Source of the DNA: Scopulibacillus darangshiensis
GTDB taxonomy: Bacteria > Bacillota > Bacilli > Bacillales > Sporolactobacillaceae
Assembly: GCF_004341035.1 (NCBI RefSeq)
Contig: NZ_SLXK01000001.1
Location: 248,001-312,000 of the forward strand
Length of the DNA: 64,000 bases
Reading direction: 5' to 3'
The notes under the pieces are model-generated. The model ran no database searches and was not told where the DNA came from. It saw only the letters and a program-made list of their open reading frames with translations. A program made the position numbers and the translations under genes. Every line of letters begins with the position of its first letter. Position 1 is the stretch's first letter. Below are positions 9,195 to 15,588 of the stretch, piece by piece.

Positions 9195-10828
9195 GAGTCA
9201 ATCACCCTTGATGGCAAGGTCCGTGATGAAAGTCTGGCTGTTGTTTGACTGCTTTGTTCCAGCTGAGCAGCGATTTTGTATAAAGCGTTTTCATAGCCCT
9301 GTAAATAGCGCTGATAATCTGATTGGTATTGGTCCATGCGATGGGACAATGTTTCCACACTGCGAATGAGCTCCCGCGTATCCTGCCGTCCTGCCTCATT
9401 GGTCATCATCGACGCTTGCCTGTCATTTTGGTATTTCATTTGCTCAAGTATATCTCTTTTCACTTTTTCAAACATATTATAAAGTGATTTCTCGAGCTGA
9501 TCGACGGATGTTGCGAAGTCATCTGACGCCTTAGCATAACGGCCATTCATATCTTGATGTTGGTAAAGCCAATCTTCCTGCTTGCGCGACAGCAAGCCTT
9601 CAGCATTGTCATATTTATCATGAAAGCCTTGCATTTGCTGCTCCGCTGCGCGCAAGAACTGCCGCGACAGCTCCTCAATCTTTTTATCTTCTTGATCTAT
9701 ATAGGCCTGCATTTGGCGGACAAGCTCTTCATTTTTCTTATTTCCGTGATCAATGAAAGCCTGTGTTTGCCTGGAAACCTCCTCTGCTTTTTTGTTTGAC
9801 TGTTCGATAGAGTTCTGAGTTTGTTTGTAATATTGTTCGATCCGTTTCTGCTCCCTTTCCTGATGCTGAAAAACACGGTCAACATTTTCTTTTAGGCGTT
9901 CTATACTTGCTCCCACACCATGATTGGTTTCATCGAATTGTTTGGTTGATTGCTCAAACTTTTCACCAAAAGATTTGAGTTCTTCAGTCGAGACAGCAAA
10001 GGCATCACTATATTGCCGTTGGGATTTTAGAATTCCCTGAACGTCGTTCATTGCGCCATCAAGCTTTTCGGTGAAATTGACCATATCGTGAGCAAAATCG
10101 CCGACCGTTTCATGGAAGCTCTCATGGACTTTGTTAGCAAGCCGGTCAAGTATTTTTTCAAACGAGTCTTGCGGTTTGTCACTCATTAATTTCATTTGCA
10201 GCTGATGGTCAAGCCAAGCTTCGCATTCTGTATAAAGTTTGTTTGTTAAGTAGCTGATCGATTGGCCACCCGAGAGAAACCCGGCGTGCAATATATTCAA
10301 AAACAGAGCGGCACTAATTCCGGCAATACTTGTTATAAAAGCGAGGCTCATCCCTTTGAAGGGAGCTGTGATCGCCTGAAGGATATTATCCATGGAAAGC
10401 GAACTACTAGATGAGGCATTTCCAAGTGACAAAAGGGTTTCCTGCATTGAAAACATGGAAAGTGTTAACCCGACAAATGTCCCCATAACACCGAGAATAA
10501 TGGTGAATGCGGGAAGATGCTGCAAAAGCTTGGCACAGTTGCCGATGGGCGCTTTAATAAGACCTGCAATTAAAATCCTTTCCTTTAACAAATGCTTTTC
10601 AATCAATGCCTGTGTGTTGACTTCTGTCCCTGCCAAATGATACGTTTTATATTCCTCAATGGTGTTATGCAGCCATTGTGACGGCACTGTGCGGCTGTCA
10701 CCGCTAAGTGATAAAGCATTAATTTCCTCCAGCCATTTTTTGACGATAACACTGATTTGGACATGGCTGATAAAGCCTATTAAAGTAAAGAGAGCAATCA
10801 AACCGACAACAATTGTTGTGATGCTCAT
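9191..10828 (-). CDS. ZorA-like MotA/TolQ/ExbB proton-channel protein with coiled-coil tail
   Basis: A 545-residue protein from ATG 10828, preferred to an in-frame ATG at 10846 because GGGGGTG lies about 10 nt before it. It has an N-terminal membrane helix (about residues 2-22), a cytoplasmic stretch, two further helices (about 107-127, ILGVMGTFVGLTL, and 159-180, LAFITSIAGISAALFL) with the channel threonines typical of TolQ/ExbB/MotA, then about 360 residues of charged, Gln-rich coiled coil. The tail contains three back-to-back 18-residue repeats ending in SRQ, VRQ and SRQ (about residues 337-390). Three helices plus a long cytoplasmic tail is the ZorA plan. No zorC, zorD or zorE gene is adjacent, so whether it defends against phage is open; it could be an independent envelope-sensing motor. 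Confidence 0.78.
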   Translation of the reverse strand: MSITTIVVGLIALFTLIGFISHVQISVIVKKWLEEINALSLSGDSRTVPSQWLHNTIEEYKTYHLAGTEVNTQALIEKHLLKERILIAGLIKAPIGNCAKLLQHLPAFTIILGVMGTFVGLTLSMFSMQETLLSLGNASSSSSLSMDNILQAITAPFKGMSLAFITSIAGISAALFLNILHAGFLSGGQSISYLTNKLYTECEAWLDHQLQMKLMSDKPQDSFEKILDRLANKVHESFHETVGDFAHDMVNFTEKLDGAMNDVQGILKSQRQYSDAFAVSTEELKSFGEKFEQSTKQFDETNHGVGASIERLKENVDRVFQHQEREQKRIEQYYKQTQNSIEQSNKKAEEVSRQTQAFIDHGNKKNEELVRQMQAYIDQEDKKIEELSRQFLRAAEQQMQGFHDKYDNAEGLLSRKQEDWLYQHQDMNGRYAKASDDFATSVDQLEKSLYNMFEKVKRDILEQMKYQNDRQASMMTNEAGRQDTRELIRSVETLSHRMDQYQSDYQRYLQGYENALYKIAAQLEQSSQTTARLSSRTLPSRVIDS

Positions 10829-10916
10829 GATGTGCGACACCCCCATACCCTAATACATATGTCACAGCTTGTAAGACTTGATTAGAAAAAATATAAAAAT
10901 TGAAAGGATGATGAAC

Positions 10917-11705
10917 ATGGATCTCGGATTATCCGGAAAGAATGCGTTAGTGATGGCTTCAAGCCAGGGATTAGGCAAAGCGATAGCCAAGGAGCTTGTT
11001 AAAGAAGGTGCGAATGTTATGATTGCCGCAAGACGCGAAGAGAGGCTTAAGGCAGTACAAGATGAGCTTAGCAGGGACGGTCAAGGAAAGGTTGCGTTCT
11101 GCCGGGCCGATGTCAAAAATGAAGAGGACTTGAGGGCTCTTGTTCAAGAAACGATCCATCAATTCGGCTCAATCGATATTCTTCTGAATAACGCTGGAGG
11201 TCCGCCAGCCGGAGGTTTTTCGGAGGTGACGGATCAGGATTGGCAGCATGCATTCGAATTAAATCTGTTAAGCTATGTCCGTATGATTCGGGAGGTCGTG
11301 CCGTCGATGAAGGAAAATGGCGGCGGTCGCATCATTAATATTACATCTTCTTCCATTAAACAGCCGATTCCAAATTTAATCCTGTCAAATACATTTAGAT
11401 TAGGCATTGTAGGCATGGCAAAAACCCTAGCAGAAGAGCTTGCACCGGATAATATTCTGATTCATACTGTTGCACCGGGAAGAATTGCCACTGACAGGGT
11501 CACACACTTGGATCAGGACAAGGCTGACCGTACTGGGCGAACATTGGCGGACATTCGAGAGGAATCGGAGCAACAAATACCGCTGGGACGTTATGGACAG
11601 CCCGAAGAATTCGCGAAAGTTGTCACTTTCCTGGCATCAGATGCTTGTACATATATGACCGGCGACGCTTTCTTAATAGACGGAGGGTTGATTCGCAGCA
11701 TATAA
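10917..11705 (+). CDS. Short-chain dehydrogenase/reductase family protein, variant active site
   Basis: A 262-residue Rossmann-fold protein of the SDR family. It has an NAD(P)-binding glycine motif (ASSQGLGKAIA), ADVKNEEDL, the NNAGG motif and the C-terminal FLASDACTYMTGDAFLIDGG. The usual catalytic Ser-Tyr-xxx-Lys is not seen: after ITSSSIKQPIPNL comes LSNTFRLGIVG where Tyr and Lys are expected. I recall a subgroup of 3-oxoacyl-ACP-reductase-like SDRs with this P-PNL-LSN signature. The substrate is unknown. ATG 10917 was chosen because AAAGGA lies 8 nt upstream. It is transcribed divergently from the ZorAB-like pair. Confidence 0.88.
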   Translation: MDLGLSGKNALVMASSQGLGKAIAKELVKEGANVMIAARREERLKAVQDELSRDGQGKVAFCRADVKNEEDLRALVQETIHQFGSIDILLNNAGGPPAGGFSEVTDQDWQHAFELNLLSYVRMIREVVPSMKENGGGRIINITSSSIKQPIPNLILSNTFRLGIVGMAKTLAEELAPDNILIHTVAPGRIATDRVTHLDQDKADRTGRTLADIREESEQQIPLGRYGQPEEFAKVVTFLASDACTYMTGDAFLIDGGLIRSI

Positions 11706-11739
11706 GTATTGCTTATTATTTTCATAGTCTAATTGATCA

Positions 11740-11771
11740 GACCGCTCCATATACTATTGGGGTGGTCTTCT
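11740..11771 (+). terminator. Terminator after the SDR gene
   Basis: A 9-bp stem (GACCGCTCC at 11740-11748 with 11759-11767, two G-U pairs) and 10-nt loop are followed by a short TTCTC. The T tail is weak. Confidence 0.6.
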
Positions 11772-11874
11772 CATGCATTAAAAAATGGATGCACGAAACC
11801 CTTTTTCCCACGTATATATAATCTTGCGCTTTGTATTAAGCCGAAAGATTGACATTAAGAAGGGAGCCTGATAT

Positions 11875-12114
11875 ATGGAAGTGTTATCCTATTCAGATGA
11901 AAAGAAGTTAAGGTCCAAATCACAAATGTATAATCAACAAGTGAGTGAACGCGACGGGAAACGAATCCTTCATATTCATTTGTTTGCCTTTACGATCACT
12001 CTTACATTAAATAAAAAAAGGATGACTATGGAAGAATATGATGATCAAAAGCGTGTCAAGAAAATTCGGGAGGATCTGCTTAGCAAGCATGCACAACATA
12101 TCCCGTTCCAATAG
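11875..12114 (+). CDS. YrzI-like small protein, N-terminally extended
   Basis: A 79-residue protein. Its C-terminal 49 residues (HIHLFAFTITLTLNKKRMTM, then EEYDDQKRVKKIREDLL) align well with the second small protein at 12632-12781 and resemble YrzI, a tiny sporulation-associated Bacillales protein whose gene lies near yrhC in Bacillus subtilis. The core is one hydrophobic strand or short helix followed by a basic, charged helix. The first 30 residues are hydrophilic and absent from the paralogue. AAGGGAG at good distance supports ATG 11875. The function is unknown. Confidence 0.62.
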   Translation: MEVLSYSDEKKLRSKSQMYNQQVSERDGKRILHIHLFAFTITLTLNKKRMTMEEYDDQKRVKKIREDLLSKHAQHIPFQ

Positions 12115-12215
12115 AAATTAAATTTTAGAAAGAGTAAAAAAAGAGGTTTACAAAGAAAAAAATCCCATATATAATCATTAGTGTACTTGAAAAAGAAAAG
12201 GAGGACTCGAGTGTC

Positions 12216-12302
12216 ATGATGAAAAATAACAGCAAGACCACAACAGCAATTAAATATTCTAATCACCACTCGGCCTCGCGGATGATGCTACACTGCAGTT
12301 GA
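12216..12302 (+). CDS. Candidate 28-residue peptide before an orphan terminator
   Basis: A short frame of 28 codons beginning MMKNNSKTTT and ending SRMMLHCS lies about 11 nt after a near-perfect AAGGAGGA. It is followed 28 bp later by a strong terminator. The peptide is polar and His/Ser/Thr-rich, with no homologue I recognise. It could be a genuine small protein, a leader peptide, or just the 5' part of a small RNA. The strength of the ribosome site and the dedicated terminator are the only support. Confidence 0.35.
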   Translation: MMKNNSKTTTAIKYSNHHSASRMMLHCS

Positions 12303-12330
12303 TCACATTGATATGAACTGACACAGCCAT

Positions 12331-12360
12331 CGCAGGCCAGTATAGCCTGCGGTTTTTTTA
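12331..12360 (+). terminator. Strong terminator of a short transcript
   Basis: The stem CGCAGGC (12331-12337) pairs with GCCTGCG (12345-12351) across a 7-nt loop and is followed by GTTTTTTTA. It ends whatever is transcribed from about 12180. Confidence 0.9.
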
Positions 12361-12418
12361 TGCCTTCTGATATTCTTTGCTTTCGAGCAAAGGCTATGGG
12401 TATGATATGTTTTATACA

Positions 12419-12455
12419 AAACCACCAGGCTATGACGGCCCGGTGGTTTTTGTTT
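12419..12455 (+). terminator. Second orphan terminator-like hairpin
   Basis: ACCACC (12421-12426) pairs with GGTGGT (12442-12447), extended inward by three more pairs after a mismatch, and is followed by TTTTTGTTTT. It comes only 60-70 bp after the previous terminator, so a second very short transcript or a regulated leader ends here. Confidence 0.8.
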
Positions 12456-12540
12456 TACAAAGGGGTATAAGGAAGGATGGTTTGATGACAAACCTGATGT
12501 CCTTTATATAAATAAATTTGATATAAGGAGGTACATTTTT

Positions 12541-12600
12541 ATGGCTTTATTACCGTTATCAGGGAGCAATTGGTTCGAGGAGGAGACAAATTTTTTATGA
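12541..12600 (+). CDS. Candidate 19-residue peptide upstream of yrzI-like gene
   Basis: ATGGCTTTATTACCG starts a 19-codon frame encoding MALLPLSGSNWFEEETNFL. A perfect AAGGAGGT lies about 8 nt before it. It ends about 30 bp before the small YrzI-like gene and would be on the same transcript. No homologue is recognised. The very good ribosome site argues for translation; its role might be coupling or a true micro-protein. Confidence 0.4.
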   Translation: MALLPLSGSNWFEEETNFL

Positions 12601-12631
12601 AGGGAACCGAAAAAAGAAGGGAGGGAAACGC

Positions 12632-12781
12632 ATGTTAAAAATGAATCTTTTCGTTTTTACTCTCACAGTATCGTTAAAAAAGAGAAAAATGACGATGTCG
12701 GAATATGAAGATAAAATGCGTATCAAAGAACTCAGAGAAGATATAATAACACGCCGCATAGAAAATAACCGATTTTTATAA
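12632..12781 (+). CDS. yrzI: YrzI-like small protein
   Basis: A 49-residue protein of the form MLKMNLFVFTLTVSLKKRKM followed by TMSEYEDKMRIKELREDI. Compared with Bacillus YrzI, it has the same short hydrophobic start with a T-x-T pattern, a basic turn and a charged helix. It aligns with the C-terminal part of the protein at 11875-12114 (shared F-FT-T-----KR-MTM-EY-D--R-K--RED), so the two are paralogues. GAAGGGAGGG precedes ATG 12632. It is described as sporulation-associated in Bacillus; the function is unknown. Confidence 0.65.
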   Translation: MLKMNLFVFTLTVSLKKRKMTMSEYEDKMRIKELREDIITRRIENNRFL

Positions 12782-12785
12782 GGGC

Positions 12786-12832
12786 AAAGGAAACTTGGAT
12801 TGCCGCCAAGTTTCCTTTATCTGACTTTTTTT
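12786..12832. terminator. Convergent terminator between yrzI-like gene and hmp
   Basis: A perfect 13-bp stem, AAAGGAAACTTGG (12786-12798) with 12806-12818, and a 7-nt loop lie between the convergent genes. A T-rich run follows on the plus side. Confidence 0.88.
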
Positions 12833-12833
12833 A

Positions 12834-14072
12834 TTAAGCACCGGTTGTCGCTGTTTCTTTTTCAACCAACTGATCTTGAGGGCCGAAGAATTCGAAATGG
12901 ATGTTTTCATCTTCAATTTCCCAATGTTTTAAAATAGTGTATATTGCTTTCATAAAAGGCTTTGGCCCGCAGAAATAATAATCAGCGTTTTTATCAATGA
13001 TGACTTGAGCAAGCCATTCACCATCAATATAGCCTGTTTTTGCATATAAGCATCGTTCTTGATCAGATTCAGTCGGAGCTTCATAGCAAAAGAAGGTCTG
13101 CAGATTTTTATGCTGTTGATCAAGTTTAACAACATCCTTTGCAAAGGCATGGGTTGTTCCGTTGACAGCCGCGTGAACCCAAGTGATGTTACGTTCGGGC
13201 GTTTGATTTACCGCTTGTTTTAACATGCTCATCATAGGTGTTTGCCCAACGCCGCCACTGATTAAGACTAGCGGTTTGTCTGGAGTATGGTCCAAGGTAA
13301 AATCGCCGGCTGGCGCGCTGATTTGCAATACATCACCAACCTTTACAGACTCATGAAGATAATTGGTTACTACACCTTCAGGAAATGGATCCCGTGCATC
13401 CTCACGTTTGACACTAATGCGAAAATAACCTGTTCCGGGAGCATCGGAAAGGCTGTACTGGCGGATGTGTGTATATTTTTCACCGGGGATATCCAATTTA
13501 ATACTTATATACTGGCCGGCTTCAAATTCCGGCAGCTCTTGCCCGTTAACCGGTTTTAGATAAAAAGAAGTAATCACGCTGCTTTCCTCCACTTTCCGGT
13601 CAACTTTAAAAGGCAAGTAGCCGTTCCAGCCATGACGATTCTTCACTTCCTCACGCAACGCATCTTCAATGGCAATGAATACTTTGGCAATCTCCCCGTA
13701 GGCGATCTCCCAGGCCTGCATAATCTCATCCGTCGCCGCATCACCAAGAACATCTTTTATAGCCCATAACAGATTTTCTCCAACGATCGGATAATGCTCA
13801 GGCTTGACACCGATGCTGCGGTGTTTATGCGCGATTCCTTTGACTGATCCTAATATAGCTTCAAGCTTGTCAATATGCTTGGCGGCTGCCAGAACGGCTT
13901 GAGCCAATGCTCTCTGTTGTTTTTGTTGTTTTTGATGTGTTTGATTAAAGACATTATATAGTTCAGGGTGTTCACTGAATAGATGATTATAGAAGCTGAC
14001 TGTAATAGCATCACCTTTTTCCTCTAATACAGGCACAGTGGCTTTGACGATATCAATTGTTTGTTGATCCAT
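12834..14072 (-). CDS. hmp: Flavohemoglobin / nitric oxide dioxygenase
   Basis: Hmp oxidises nitric oxide to nitrate using O2 and NAD(P)H. The 412-residue protein has an N-terminal globin domain (about 1-145) with proximal His in KHRSIGVKPEHY (about 84), a ferredoxin-reductase-type FAD domain with RQYSLSD, and an NAD domain with SGGVGQTPMMSML and the C-terminal FCGPKPFM. The length is normal. It is divergent from nsrR across a region holding a 27-bp perfect palindrome, which is almost certainly the NsrR operator, so NO exposure should induce it. Confidence 0.97.
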   Translation of the reverse strand: MDQQTIDIVKATVPVLEEKGDAITVSFYNHLFSEHPELYNVFNQTHQKQQKQQRALAQAVLAAAKHIDKLEAILGSVKGIAHKHRSIGVKPEHYPIVGENLLWAIKDVLGDAATDEIMQAWEIAYGEIAKVFIAIEDALREEVKNRHGWNGYLPFKVDRKVEESSVITSFYLKPVNGQELPEFEAGQYISIKLDIPGEKYTHIRQYSLSDAPGTGYFRISVKREDARDPFPEGVVTNYLHESVKVGDVLQISAPAGDFTLDHTPDKPLVLISGGVGQTPMMSMLKQAVNQTPERNITWVHAAVNGTTHAFAKDVVKLDQQHKNLQTFFCYEAPTESDQERCLYAKTGYIDGEWLAQVIIDKNADYYFCGPKPFMKAIYTILKHWEIEDENIHFEFFGPQDQLVEKETATTGA

Positions 14073-14111
14073 ATTACTACCCCCTTGTTTTTACATTTTT
14101 ATTATAATCCT

Positions 14112-14138
14112 AAAAGGTGTATTTAAAATACACCTTTT
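14112..14138. promoter_or_regulatory. NsrR operator palindrome
   Basis: A perfect inverted repeat of 13 bp per arm around one central A (left arm AAAAGGTGTATTT) lies 40 bp upstream of the hmp start and about 100 bp before nsrR. Its form matches the class of NsrR sites with an (A)AGnTGTATTTnAAATACA(n)CTT core upstream of hmp in Bacillus. Position and palindromy point to NO-sensitive repression of hmp, possibly with autoregulation of nsrR. Confidence 0.88.
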
Positions 14139-14237
14139 GTGTCGTTTTATTGAATCTTGCCGTTCAGTCTTATATGTAGGCAAAAGAAGCTGCAATCGGA
14201 TATACTACCAGTGAGAACAATTAGGAGAAGGATGATA

Positions 14238-14693
14238 ATGAGACTAACGAGCTATACAGATTATTCCATTCGTGTCTTGATTACTCTTGGTGCTTTGCCT
14301 GAGAAAGAAAAAATCAGCATACAAGAAATTGCTGACGCATTTAAAATATCGAAAAACCATTTAAAAAAAGTTATCCACAAATTGGGGCAGCTTGGTCTTG
14401 TTCATACAACAAGAGGAAGAAGCGGGGGAATCAGATTGGCAAAATTGCCTAAGGACATTAATATTGGCTGGGTTGTACGCCACACGGAAGATGATTTTCA
14501 CATTGTCGAATGCTTTGATGCCGGACGTGATGCCTGTATCATCAGTCCGGTATGCCGTGCCAAATCCATGTTTGCTGAAGCATTGCACCATTATTTGCAG
14601 ACACTTGACCACTACTCGCTTGCAGATGTGATCACAAACAAAGAACAGTTAGCAAACCAGATAGAGAGGAAAGGGCCAGACCCGGGCCTTTAG
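14238..14693 (+). CDS. nsrR: Rrf2-family NO-sensing repressor NsrR
   Basis: A 151-residue Rrf2 regulator with an N-terminal winged helix (MRLTSYTDYSIRVLITL; HTH about 28-50; wing with TTRGRSGGIRLA) and three cysteines, Cys92, Cys100 and Cys106, in the pattern ECF...AC...VC, which in Bacillus subtilis NsrR hold a [4Fe-4S] cluster that reacts with NO. ATG 14238 was chosen because AGGAGAAGG sits directly upstream, over several longer alternatives. It is divergent from hmp and shares the palindrome. The stop codon lies in the loop of its own terminator hairpin. Confidence 0.93.
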   Translation: MRLTSYTDYSIRVLITLGALPEKEKISIQEIADAFKISKNHLKKVIHKLGQLGLVHTTRGRSGGIRLAKLPKDINIGWVVRHTEDDFHIVECFDAGRDACIISPVCRAKSMFAEALHHYLQTLDHYSLADVITNKEQLANQIERKGPDPGL

Positions 14694-14711
14694 TCCCGGG
14701 TCTGGCCTTTA
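14673..14711 (+). terminator. nsrR terminator overlapping its stop codon
   Basis: A perfect 13-bp GC-rich stem (14674-14686 with 14695-14707; left arm GGCCAGACCCGGG) has an 8-nt loop containing the nsrR TAG, and a short TTTA follows. Its arms resemble the GGTCTG-type hairpins at 15556 and 32962. Confidence 0.8.
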
Positions 14712-14728
14712 CGCCTCTGTCTTCGCCA

Positions 14729-14755
14729 GGCTCGCCAATCGGCAAGTTTTCTTTA
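14729..14755 (-). repeat. 3'-end hairpin element at the sigK stop
   Basis: On the minus strand the element reads TAAAGAAAACTTGCCGATTG then GCGAG, a near-palindromic CTTGCCGATTGGCGAG preceded by AAAGAAAA. The TAA is the sigK stop codon. It shares its core with elements at 620, 17744, 62917 and 63572. Confidence 0.6.
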
Positions 14756-15463
14756 GCGCGACTTCTTATAAGGCTGCCGGTAAAACTCATTAAAAAGCTT
14801 CATTAACGCTCTCTTTTCTATCCTGGAAACATAGCTTCGCGATATATTGAGCTTCTTGGCAATTTCCCTTTGAGTCAGTTCTTTTCGATTGTCTAAACCA
14901 AAACGGGCAATCACAACTTCTTTTTCCCTGTCATCGAGGATGTGCAGGTATTCATACACTTTCCTTTTTTCCATATTTAATGTTATTTCTTCGACGACAT
15001 CCTTATTTTTGGATTTTAGGACATCGATGAGGGAGATCTCATTTCCCTCTTTATCCTGACCGATGGGATCGTTTAATGACACATCTTTTCTTGTCTTTTT
15101 GAGCCCTCTTAAATGCATCAGAATCTCATTTTCAATGCATCTTGCCGCATATGTCGCGAGTTTCGTTCCTTTTCCCGGGGAATAGCTTTCTATCGCTTTG
15201 ATCAACCCGATGGTGCCAATAGAGATAAGATCTTCACTATCTTCTTTTGTGTTTTCAAACTTTTTTACGATGTGTGCAACGAGCCTGAGATTATGCTCAA
15301 TCAAACGGTTCCGTGCATCAGGGTCTCCTTCAGCCATTTTTTCCAGGCACTGCCGTTCTTCCTCTTCTGGAAGCGGTTGTGGAAAAGCATTGTTCCTAAC
15401 GTATGATACGAAAAGCCAGAATTCCTTCAATAAGTATGCCATGCCGCCAATTAAGGATAACAC
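14753..15463 (-). CDS. sigK: RNA polymerase sporulation sigma factor SigK
   Basis: Sigma-K directs late mother-cell transcription during sporulation (coat and cortex genes). The product has a short hydrophobic pro-sequence ([20 protein letters not shown]) expected to be cleaved by SpoIVFB, then the signature NNAFPQPL, region 2 with [12 protein letters not shown] and [14 protein letters not shown], and region 4 with [28 protein letters not shown] at 15463 with GGAGGT 6-8 nt upstream is the best start. The gene is a single uninterrupted frame, unlike Bacillus subtilis, where the skin element splits sigK; no recombinase-dependent rearrangement is needed here. Confidence 0.95.
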   Translation of the reverse strand: MLSLIGGMAYLLKEFWLFVSYVRNNAFPQPLPEEEERQCLEKMAEGDPDARNRLIEHNLRLVAHIVKKFENTKEDSEDLISIGTIGLIKAIESYSPGKGTKLATYAARCIENEILMHLRGLKKTRKDVSLNDPIGQDKEGNEISLIDVLKSKNKDVVEEITLNMEKRKVYEYLHILDDREKEVVIARFGLDNRKELTQREIAKKLNISRSYVSRIEKRALMKLFNEFYRQPYKKSR

Positions 15464-15552
15464 CCTTTCCACCTCCAATTGGGCTCACATCTCTCTTTAT
15501 TACTATGTGAAGAGGTGGGTGATCGTGTCTGTCCTGGTTATGTTTTTTGTAT

Positions 15553-15588
15553 TTGGGGCCAGAAACAAGACCCGGCCCTTTTTCTTAC
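15553..15588. terminator. Hairpin at the nhaC 3' end
   Basis: GGGCC (15556-15560) pairs with GGCCC (15574-15578), with further weak pairing inside, and is followed on the plus strand by TTTTTCTTA. It directly abuts the stop codon of the minus-strand antiporter gene. Its sequence resembles the nsrR terminator. Confidence 0.5.

Noticed and set aside
9659-9820. CRISPR-like tandem repeat
   Set aside because: The repeats are contiguous, in frame within a coding sequence and degenerate at DNA level; there are no spacers.
8502-10828. Complete Zorya defence system
   Set aside because: Only the A and B type proteins are present; no ZorC, ZorD (helicase/nuclease) or ZorE-like frame lies within 10 kb, so a full system cannot be claimed.
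14753-15463. skin-type interruption of sigK
   Set aside because: The gene is one open frame with all sigma regions; no recombinase or attachment site is needed.
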